Assembly: GCA_937951625.1 (NCBI GenBank)
Contig: CALFBP010000049.1
Span: 18,870 to 82,869, forward strand
Length of the DNA: 64,000 bases
Origin: an uncultured Thermoguttaceae bacterium
Lineage (GTDB): Bacteria > Planctomycetota > Planctomycetia > Pirellulales > Thermoguttaceae
Reading direction: 5' to 3'
The position numbers and the translations under genes are program-made. The notes beneath the pieces were generated by a model. That model worked only from the letters and a program-made list of their open reading frames with translations, did not search any database and had not been told where the DNA came from. Positions within the stretch are counted from its first letter, which is position 1; the number at the start of each line of letters is the position of its first letter. Shown piece after piece: positions 15,989 through 23,327 of this stretch.

Positions 15989-16450
15989 ATGTCCGAGCTT
16001 GAAGGTGGAGAAGGCAAACCGAATCTGACGCCGATCCTCGACATGGTGTTCCAGCTCATCACCTTCTTCATGCTGGTCATCAATTTCAAGTCGGCGTCGC
16101 TGGATCTGTCGCTCCGGCTTCCCGTGGTCGGAAGCGCCAGGCCCGTCGACACCAAGGGCCAAGAGTCGCTCTTGATCCTCAACATCGACAAGGAGGGCAA
16201 GATCAACGTCTATGGCCGGCCCATGCCGGTCAAGGAGTACATTCAGCGCGAGGCCACCGCCGCCCTGATCGCCGCACAGCGGTCCCAGCCAGAGCTGAAA
16301 TTCGGCGACGAGCTGCCCACCACGGTGGTCATCCGCGCCGATCGGAGCACGCCGTTCAAGCTGCTCAACGGCGTGATTCAAGAGTGCCAGCTCAATGGGT
16401 TCCGCAAATTCGCCCTGAAAGCGATGAACAAAGAGGAAGGCAAAGGATAG
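15989..16450 (+). CDS. ExbD/TolR family protein (first copy)
   Basis: A 153-residue single-pass protein. The N-terminal cytoplasmic stretch is short; the membrane helix carries the conserved proton-relay aspartate (D18) in NLTPILDMVFQLITFFMLV. The periplasmic part (about 40-150) has the ExbD beta-alpha pattern with LILNIDKEGKINVYG and TVVIRADRSTPFKLLNGVIQECQ. ExbD subunits sit inside an ExbB pentamer and couple proton flow to movement. It lies 119 bases after exbB and 153 bases before a second exbD. Two ExbD genes per ExbB allow a heterodimer in the channel; this is inferred. Confidence 0.9.
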   Translation: MSELEGGEGKPNLTPILDMVFQLITFFMLVINFKSASLDLSLRLPVVGSARPVDTKGQESLLILNIDKEGKINVYGRPMPVKEYIQREATAALIAAQRSQPELKFGDELPTTVVIRADRSTPFKLLNGVIQECQLNGFRKFALKAMNKEEGKG

Positions 16451-16603
16451 GATGCCGGGCAAGGCGAGGTGGGAAAGTTCCCGGGTGACTCCCTGTCGTT
16501 GGAGCCGCTCGGACGAGAACAGGCGGGGATTCGAACAAGGGGCCAACCTCGGAACACGCCCGGATGGATATGTCTGGTCGCGTGCCTCAGGGAACCAGTA
16601 GCC

Positions 16604-17101
16604 GTGAGCCGACGCAGGAAACACAAATCGGCCGAAGAAGTCGAGCTGAATCTGGCCGCCATGTTGGACATGGCGTTCCAGTTGCTGACCTTCTTCATTT
16701 TGACCTTCCGTCCCGCGCCCGTCGAGGGACAAGTCAATCTGCGACTGCCTCCGCCGATGGCGATTGCCGGTTCGGGTACCCAGAAGGCGGGCGCCGACTT
16801 CAACATGAAGGAGCCACCCAAGGCGGCGACCACCTTGGTCGTCAGCGTCTTCTCGAACAAAGACGGCTCCGTAGCCCAGTTGGCCGTGGACGAAACACCG
16901 ATTGGCAACCTCCGCGCCTTGGACGATAAGCTTCAAACCGTGTTCGCCAACACGGAATACGACCAGGTGATCGTCCAGGTCGGGCAGGAATTGCGGTACG
17001 AGGAGCTGATGCGGGTGATCGAGGTCTGCACGCGGCAACGGCTTCGTGACGGCTCCAAGCTCTCGAAACTGAGCTTTGTGGAAATGCCGGCCGGGGGCTG
17101 A
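16604..17101 (+). CDS. ExbD/TolR family protein (second copy)
   Basis: A 165-residue single-pass protein, paralogous to the upstream exbD. The basic N terminus (SRRRKHKSAEE) leads into LNLAAMLDMAFQLLTFFILTF with the conserved aspartate at residue 22. The periplasmic domain has LVVSVFSNKDGSVAQL and VIVQVGQELRYEELMRVIEVC. Start uncertain: a GTG at 16604 has AGGGA upstream and gives normal length; the frame reaches back to 16469 with a sequence unlike the family. It sits between the first exbD and a two-pass membrane protein. Confidence 0.85.
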   Translation: MSRRRKHKSAEEVELNLAAMLDMAFQLLTFFILTFRPAPVEGQVNLRLPPPMAIAGSGTQKAGADFNMKEPPKAATTLVVSVFSNKDGSVAQLAVDETPIGNLRALDDKLQTVFANTEYDQVIVQVGQELRYEELMRVIEVCTRQRLRDGSKLSKLSFVEMPAGG

Positions 17102-17233
17102 ACGTCGGTTCGCGGGAGTACGTTTTGCGGCCTTTGCTTTCTTGCCGCCTCGGACCAGCATCGGCTTGATCCCCGACGGCGAAGGATGGCGCCGAAACCA
17201 GGAGGCCCTGGGCAGCATCGAGGAAAGTCCCCC

Positions 17234-18334
17234 ATGCGACGCCGTTCGCGACTCCCCCCGCCGCAAGGATTCCGCTCCTCTGACTGGACGCGGATCCTCT
17301 CGATGCTTCTGTTGTTGGCGGTGCTCTACATGTTGATCGTCCGGGCCAGGGATCCGAATACCTGGCGCTGGTTCGCCGACGACGTCAACCCCGACGCCGT
17401 TGCCGACGCGGCAGCCGATCCCAATTCCCGACCGGAGGCCGCGGCCAAGACCGACCTGCAACCCGGCCCTGAGCTTGTCGCCAAGGGGCCCACCGACGAA
17501 GATCCGGACGAGCAGGCCGCTATCCGCGAAGAGTTCCAGGCGATCACGGACAAGACCCTTCAGATTCAAGAAGAGGAGATGTTTGCGTACAAGCGGGTGG
17601 TGCAATGGGTGGTCAACCAGCCAATCGCGCTCTTGCGGCGGCGGGCCAGAAAGGACCTCACCTTCAACGATTTCATGCTCTCGCCCGACAAGCACCGCGG
17701 GGCGTTGGTGGAACTCGTGCTGGACGCCAAGATGGTCCGGCCGACGGAGTATCGGGCAACCGACGGGAGCGACCTGTACGAGGTCTGGGGCGTCAGCACG
17801 GATTCGGGGGCTTGGCTCTACGCCGCGATCGCGGTCGGACTGCCCGAGGGGATGCCCATCGCGGCCCGCATCAACGAACGCCTCCGCTTCGTCGGCTATT
17901 TCTTCAAACTCCAGGGGTATCACGAGGCGGGCGCCAAACCCCATGCACCGCCTTTGGCGGCGCCGATGCTGATAGGACGGGCGATCTGGATCCAGACGCC
18001 CCCGCCACCACGCGAACATTGGGAGGCCTCGTGGACCGTGCTGGCCGTGTCGGGTTTCGTGCTGGTGCTTGGACTTCAGTTCCTGTGGCTTGTGATTCGG
18101 CCCAAGCGGCGTCGGCCTGGCATCCGGTCCCTGGACAAACCCAAGCCGCCCGCGGCCTCGCTGGAGGAGTGGTTCGAGAAGGCCGAAGCTGCTGCGGCTC
18201 CTCTGGGCGACGAGGCGCCGCCTGGCTCGAAGCCCGGTGTTGCCGATGCTTCGCCGGGCAGCAACGGCAAGCCGGATCGAAAGGGAGGGCCCTCTGACCA
18301 TCCGCTTGACGAAGATGGACCGACTGGGGGATAA
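17234..18334 (+). CDS. Unknown two-pass membrane protein in the ExbB-ExbD operon
   Basis: A 366-residue protein of no recognised family. A basic N terminus is followed by a membrane segment at about 18-37 (SMLLLLAVLYMLIV); the region from 40 to 260 should be outside the cytoplasm and contains an acidic linker, a helical stretch (DEQAAIREEFQAITDKTLQIQEEE) and a folded part rich in aromatic residues; a second membrane segment lies at about 265-287, then a Pro/Ala-rich cytoplasmic tail. ATG 17234 has GAGGAAAG upstream. The stop is 48 bases before the next gene. Its conserved place between the ExbD pair and the SxxxH protein suggests a structural partner in the same complex; this is inferred. Confidence 0.75.
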   Translation: MRRRSRLPPPQGFRSSDWTRILSMLLLLAVLYMLIVRARDPNTWRWFADDVNPDAVADAAADPNSRPEAAAKTDLQPGPELVAKGPTDEDPDEQAAIREEFQAITDKTLQIQEEEMFAYKRVVQWVVNQPIALLRRRARKDLTFNDFMLSPDKHRGALVELVLDAKMVRPTEYRATDGSDLYEVWGVSTDSGAWLYAAIAVGLPEGMPIAARINERLRFVGYFFKLQGYHEAGAKPHAPPLAAPMLIGRAIWIQTPPPPREHWEASWTVLAVSGFVLVLGLQFLWLVIRPKRRRPGIRSLDKPKPPAASLEEWFEKAEAAAAPLGDEAPPGSKPGVADASPGSNGKPDRKGGPSDHPLDEDGPTGG

Positions 18335-18382
18335 TATTTAAGAGTTCATCCCTTCTTTTGATCGTTCGCGGAGTTCTCGGCC

Positions 18383-20155
18383 ATGTCGGCTGCCGATGCG
18401 CAAGAGCAGACGGCGTCGGATCGGGCGTCGTCCACCGCAGTTTCGACCGTCCCTAAACCGGCGCCCGTCGCGGCGGCCCCCGCCCGGCAGGCCGCGCCAC
18501 GCGGTATTGGGGAGCAAATCAGCGAATGGATCCGCGAGGAGGGGGCGTGGTGGGCCGCCAGCTTCGTCTTCCACACGTTGCTGATGGCCGCACTGATGCT
18601 CATCCCGCATGAGGTCGGTCGTCCTATCGAGGGCGAAGCCCCCAGCTTTGAAGAGGCCAGGATCGATCCCGAACAGCAAGCCCCTCAGATCGAACGCTTC
18701 GAGTTGGGCGAGCCTCAAGCCACCGAAAACTTGGAACTTACGACCGAGTCGCTGTCGTTGACCAAGACCCCGGAAATCAAGGCCCCGGAAGCGATCGACC
18801 TGACGAGTTCGGGCGGGGGGTTCGCCGGTGGCTCGTCGAGTGGGCCGCAATTGGGCGGCCTGGGCGGGGGATTTACGATCATGGGCCTGGGCTCCGGTTC
18901 CGCCCGCCGCGGCGGTGGTGGGGTGGGCGGCGGCGCCGGCTTCGGCAATCAACCTGGCGCCGGAGGATCAGGTTTCGGTTTTCGTGGAGCAGCTAAAAAG
19001 TCGTTAGGGGCCCACGGAGGAACAAAGAGCGGGGACCGGGCCGTCGGTGCCGCCCTGAACTGGATTGCCCGGCACCAGGCCCGCGATGGTAGTTGGGGAC
19101 TGCACGATTACTACCGCCAGTGTAAGGACCCGAGTTGCTCTGGCCCTGGCACCTATACCAATCGGGCTGCGGCTACCGCGTTGGCGCTTTTGCCCTTTCT
19201 GGCGGCGGGCCAAACCCACGAAACCAAAGGGCCTTATCGCAAAAACATTTACGAGGGACTGTATTTCTTGATGCGCAACCAAGCCCGAAGCGGCGATCTC
19301 TCCGGCGCCAGTCCGCCGCAAATGTATGCCCACGGCCTAGCCACGATTACACTTTGCGAGGCGTATGGGCTGACGCACAGCAAAATGATCGGCAAGGCGG
19401 CCCAGCAGGCCATCTTATTCATTCAATCCGCTCAAAACCCGAACACCGGGGGCTGGCGTTACACGCCCGGCGAGGCGGGCGATACCTCGGTCGTGGGCTG
19501 GCAAGTCATGGCCTTGAAAAGTGCCCAGATGGCCGGACTCCAGGTCAACAAGGCGACCCTCGACGGGGCTTACCGCTTCCTCAAGTCATGTTCGAAAGGC
19601 AACGGCGGTTTATTTTCCTATACTCCCGAATCCGGCCCAACGCATACCATGACCGCTGTCGGACTGCTTTGCCTGCAATATGGCGGGATGCGGCGGACCG
19701 ATCCGCAAATGGCTGAGGGCGTCAGCCTGTTGCTGCGGAACATGCCAGATTCGGGCGGGCGCAACCTTTACTATTGGTATTACGCGACCCAGGTCTTGCA
19801 TAACGTGAGTGGGCCGGATTGGGACAACTGGAATCGCCGCATGCGCAAGGTGCTGGTGGACAGCCAATGCAGGGAAGACAACTGCGCCATGGGGAGTTGG
19901 GATCCGGACAAACCCAGCAAGGACGCATGGGGAGAAGCGGGCGGGCGCTTGATGGTCACGAGTCTGGCGACGCTGACGTTGGAGGTGTATTATCGTTACC
20001 TGCCGCTGTACAAGCTGGAGAACACGGAGTCGGTGAAGTCGCTGGCCGAGACGGGGGCCGCTGCACCGCCCAAGCCGGCCCCGCCGCCGCCCAAGTCGCC
20101 GCCGCCGAAGCCGGGCGAGGCCCCCAAATCCCCGCCGCCCGCCGCCAAGAAGTGA
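18383..20155 (+). CDS. TonB-like SxxxH membrane anchor fused to squalene-cyclase-like alpha-toroid domain
   Basis: A 590-residue protein. Residues 1-55 are cytoplasmic and Ala/Pro-rich. The single membrane segment at about 56-75 contains SFVFH (60-64), the SxxxH pattern TonB uses to couple to ExbB-ExbD. Residues 80-140 are acidic and extended; 143-205 are strongly Gly-rich. Residues 217-545 form an alpha/alpha toroid of prenyltransferase/squalene-cyclase type, with repeated ARDGSWGL (233-240), NTGGWRY (354-360) and GNGGLFSY (406-413) turns; cysteines 247, 252, 496 and 501 could pair or bind metal. The tail (562-590) is Pro-rich. The cyclase catalytic DxDD motif is not present, so cyclisation is unlikely. 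Start ATG has GGAG upstream. Confidence 0.82.
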   Translation: MSAADAQEQTASDRASSTAVSTVPKPAPVAAAPARQAAPRGIGEQISEWIREEGAWWAASFVFHTLLMAALMLIPHEVGRPIEGEAPSFEEARIDPEQQAPQIERFELGEPQATENLELTTESLSLTKTPEIKAPEAIDLTSSGGGFAGGSSSGPQLGGLGGGFTIMGLGSGSARRGGGGVGGGAGFGNQPGAGGSGFGFRGAAKKSLGAHGGTKSGDRAVGAALNWIARHQARDGSWGLHDYYRQCKDPSCSGPGTYTNRAAATALALLPFLAAGQTHETKGPYRKNIYEGLYFLMRNQARSGDLSGASPPQMYAHGLATITLCEAYGLTHSKMIGKAAQQAILFIQSAQNPNTGGWRYTPGEAGDTSVVGWQVMALKSAQMAGLQVNKATLDGAYRFLKSCSKGNGGLFSYTPESGPTHTMTAVGLLCLQYGGMRRTDPQMAEGVSLLLRNMPDSGGRNLYYWYYATQVLHNVSGPDWDNWNRRMRKVLVDSQCREDNCAMGSWDPDKPSKDAWGEAGGRLMVTSLATLTLEVYYRYLPLYKLENTESVKSLAETGAAAPPKPAPPPPKSPPPKPGEAPKSPPPAAKK

Positions 20156-20345
20156 TCCGTTAGTCCCACGCGGCGGTCCCGCATTCTCAACTTCAGGAAC
20201 CGCGTCCAAAGCGTTAGTGTGCCGCCGCTTGACCAACGTTGTGCGAGACGTTATTTCTCTCGTGGGGGTCCCCTGCCGAGGGCAGCAGCCGAGTCGGGGT
20301 GTCCCGGCAGATCCGCCCCATCACGCCATCTTCGTACGACAGGCC

Positions 20346-23300
20346 ATGGTGATGAAAACGTTGATTGCGTTGTTTTTCGGTTTGGCGTGCTTGTTTTTTT
20401 CCGCCGACGGTGTCACGGCCGCCGAAATCCGGCCGCTGGAATTCCTCCACGCGCTTCAGGAAAAAGGCTACCACGACATCGCCGTGGAATACCTGCACAG
20501 GCTCAAGCAGCAGCCGTTGGAGCCTGAGGTCGCCGCGGTCTGGGACTTGGAGATGTCGAAGAGTTTGCGGGGCGCGGCCAACCGGGCCTTCAATCCCAAG
20601 GACTTCGAGGAACAAATGGCCGAGGCCCAAAAGCACCTCGATAAGTTCCTTCAGGAAAATCCCACCCACCCGGAGGCCGTCAACGCCTTGGTTTCGGCGG
20701 GGGCCTTTTTGATCGACCGGGCGTTGCAGCACCTTCGAGCGGGGCAGGCGGCGACGGACGCGGCGGAGAAAGCCCGACACATGGCCGAGGCCCGCAAGGC
20801 CCTCGACAATGCCCGGCCCCGTTTGAAGCAAGCGGTCGAAACCCTCCAGAAGCGGTTGGCCGCCGCTCCCCCGGCTGAGGCCAAGCCAAAGCGGAGCGGA
20901 CGCCCCGACTACGAGGCCAAGGCGGCTATCCGGGAGCGGGCGTATCTGGAACAAAGCCTGCTCGATGCCCGCTTTCAGGCCGCCATGGCCGACTATTACT
21001 CAGCCCAGACCTACGAAGAGGCCAGTCAAGCCGCCGCCCGCAAGGCCCTCCTCGCCAGCGCGGCCAAGCAACTGGACGACATTTATCAAGCCAATCGGGT
21101 GACGGCGTCGGGCCAAGTGAACGTGGTCGGCCTCTACGCCCACATGTGGCACGGCAAGATCGCTGATGAATTAGGCGACACCCAGTTGGCCCAGGACATC
21201 TACGAGGAAGTCCTGGCCAACGATCCGGGCCCCAATCCCAACACTGCCGACAGGGTGCTCGACCCGCTCTTCGCCCAAGTTCAGCAATTCTATTTGGCCA
21301 TCATCGCCCGCAAGGATGTCGATCGCTTTCTCGAAGAGGCCGTTGCCTGGTTGAAAGACTACAGCCGGAAGTCACGGCGTTACGAAGGCTATCAGGGGAT
21401 CGCTTTGGAGGTGGCCAAGGCCCGGCTGGACCAGGCCGCCAAGGCGACCGGGGCGACAAAGAACAAGCTCACCGCCGAGGCCTTGGCCCTGCTCAACGAC
21501 ATGGTCAACGTGCCCAGCCCCTACCAGCAAGAGGCCTGGACCTTGCGAAAGAAGTACGCCAAGGTGGACGCAAGCGAGCTGAAGGACGCCAAGACCTTCG
21601 AGGAGGCGGCGGCGATGGGTCAGGCCGCCGCCTCGTTGGGTCAATGGACGGAGGCCGTGGCCGCCTATCAGCGGGCCCTGGAAATGGCCGCCGAGGCCAA
21701 GACCAAGGACCCCAAGCGCGTCGCCGAATTGCGCCAGGCATTGGCGAACGCCAAGGTGATGGCTGCCGGAAAGCTTTACGAAGAGAACAAGATGCAAGAG
21801 TGCCTGGCCGAGGTGGAGAAGATCATTCAAGAGGACAAGACGGCCCCGGCGGCCGAGACGGCGGCCTCGTTGGGCGTGGAGGCGGCGCTGGCCATGGTCG
21901 TTTCGGCGGTCGATGCGCAGCAGCGGCAGGCGGCGCTGGGGCGGCTTGAAGCATTCTGCAAAATGGCCGAGCAGACCTGGCCTGGCCGCCCCCCCGCCGA
22001 CGACGCCCGCATGGCCCTCGCCCAGGTCAAACTCGCCTCCGGCCAGGTGAAGGAGGCCCTGGATGTCTTCGAAAAGATCAATCCCAAGTCCGAGCGCTAC
22101 CCGCTTGCCCGTTACCTCGCCGCCCGAACCTACTGGGTCCTGTACTCCGACGGCAAGCGACAGGGCGCCAATCCCGACAAACTAGCGGCGGATCGGGCGG
22201 AGGCCGTGAAGCGGGCGGTCGAGGCGTTAGAGCGCTTCCGCAAAGCCGCTGAGCCGAATCGGCCCCTCTCGCCGCAGCATGTGGAAAGCCAATTGTTGGT
22301 GGCCTTGATCCATCTGGAGGCCAAGGAGTTCAAGGAAGCCTATGAACTGCTTCGTCCGCTGATCGACCAGATCAAGGCCGCCAAGCCGCAGGCTTTGGAT
22401 GAGGCGACCGTGCGAATCTCTCGCGCCGCGCTCCAGGCGGCGCTGGGCCTTGGCGACGTGGCTGGCGCCACGGAAGTCGGCATGTTGCTGACCGATCTCG
22501 GGGCCGATCAGCAAGGGGTGAACGCCGTGCTCGTGGATTTCGCCCGGGCGCTGGACGAACAACGCAAGGCCGACGAAGCCGAGGCGACGCGGGCCAACGC
22601 CTCCGGCGACGCCAAGGCGGCTGAAACCGCCAATGCCAAGCTCAAAGCCACGCAGACCATGATCGGCAACGTGCTCAAGAAACTCGCGGCCCGCAAGGAG
22701 CACTCCGTGTTCGGATTGATCGCCTTGGGCGACTTGTGCGTGAACGTGGGCCTTGCGGCCGAGGCCACGCAGCTTTTCCAGCGGGTGCTGGACACGCCCG
22801 ACGTGGACAAGCGTGCCGCGACCCGCGCCCGTGCCCAACTGATCGGACTTCTGCGCACCGCCGGCAAGTTCCAGGAAGCGATCGACCAGGCCCGCCAATT
22901 GGCCGCCGACAATCCGCGCTCGCTCGAACCGCAGTTGGAGCTGGGCCGCTGCCTCCAGGCCAGGGCCGAGCAGGACCCCACCACCTACGACGAAGCCATT
23001 GCCCAGTGGACGCGGATCCGCAACTTCCTCCAAGCGATGCGCAAGAAACCGCCGGAATACTACGAAGTGATCTACAACGCCGCCTGGTGCCTTTATGCCC
23101 AAGCCTACCAGACTCAGGAGAAGATACCGGAACGCTGCACTCAAGCGATCCAGTTGCTCAAGTCGGCGTTGGTGCTGAATGAGAAACTGAGCGGGCCCGA
23201 CATGGTCGAAAAATATAAAGTCCTGATGGACACGATCCAGAATTTCCAGCAAGAGTCGGGCAGCGCCGCGTCGCCCGCCCCCGTGGCGGAAAGGAAGTAA
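20346..23300 (+). CDS. Exported tetratricopeptide-repeat protein
   Basis: A 984-residue protein. A Sec signal peptide (about 1-27, ending DGVTAAE) is followed by almost entirely helical sequence with many TPR-like units, for example FLHALQEKGYHDIAVEYLHRL, AAASLGQWTEAVAAYQRALEMA, LYEENKMQECLAEVEKIIQED and ALLDVFEK-type helices, up to the C terminus. Alanine is very abundant. It should lie in the periplasm and act as a protein-binding scaffold. It follows the SxxxH protein by 190 bases on the same strand and may be cotranscribed. The start at ATG 20346 gives a signal peptide; another ATG two codons later is equally possible. No enzyme domain is seen. Confidence 0.82.
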   Translation: MVMKTLIALFFGLACLFFSADGVTAAEIRPLEFLHALQEKGYHDIAVEYLHRLKQQPLEPEVAAVWDLEMSKSLRGAANRAFNPKDFEEQMAEAQKHLDKFLQENPTHPEAVNALVSAGAFLIDRALQHLRAGQAATDAAEKARHMAEARKALDNARPRLKQAVETLQKRLAAAPPAEAKPKRSGRPDYEAKAAIRERAYLEQSLLDARFQAAMADYYSAQTYEEASQAAARKALLASAAKQLDDIYQANRVTASGQVNVVGLYAHMWHGKIADELGDTQLAQDIYEEVLANDPGPNPNTADRVLDPLFAQVQQFYLAIIARKDVDRFLEEAVAWLKDYSRKSRRYEGYQGIALEVAKARLDQAAKATGATKNKLTAEALALLNDMVNVPSPYQQEAWTLRKKYAKVDASELKDAKTFEEAAAMGQAAASLGQWTEAVAAYQRALEMAAEAKTKDPKRVAELRQALANAKVMAAGKLYEENKMQECLAEVEKIIQEDKTAPAAETAASLGVEAALAMVVSAVDAQQRQAALGRLEAFCKMAEQTWPGRPPADDARMALAQVKLASGQVKEALDVFEKINPKSERYPLARYLAARTYWVLYSDGKRQGANPDKLAADRAEAVKRAVEALERFRKAAEPNRPLSPQHVESQLLVALIHLEAKEFKEAYELLRPLIDQIKAAKPQALDEATVRISRAALQAALGLGDVAGATEVGMLLTDLGADQQGVNAVLVDFARALDEQRKADEAEATRANASGDAKAAETANAKLKATQTMIGNVLKKLAARKEHSVFGLIALGDLCVNVGLAAEATQLFQRVLDTPDVDKRAATRARAQLIGLLRTAGKFQEAIDQARQLAADNPRSLEPQLELGRCLQARAEQDPTTYDEAIAQWTRIRNFLQAMRKKPPEYYEVIYNAAWCLYAQAYQTQEKIPERCTQAIQLLKSALVLNEKLSGPDMVEKYKVLMDTIQNFQQESGSAASPAPVAERK

Positions 23301-23327
23301 AGATTGTGCCAGGCGCCGGCCGAGCTT

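Noticed and set aside
15776..18301. Long open frame on the minus strand across the ExbB operon
   Set aside because: It overlaps well-supported plus-strand genes with family motifs throughout; such antisense frames are common in GC-rich DNA. Its translation is rich in Arg/Gly/His with no recognisable domain.
18383..20155. Toroid-domain protein as an active squalene-hopene cyclase
   Set aside because: No DxDD acid motif is seen and the protein carries a TonB-like anchor and long Gly-rich linker, so terpenoid cyclisation is not supported.
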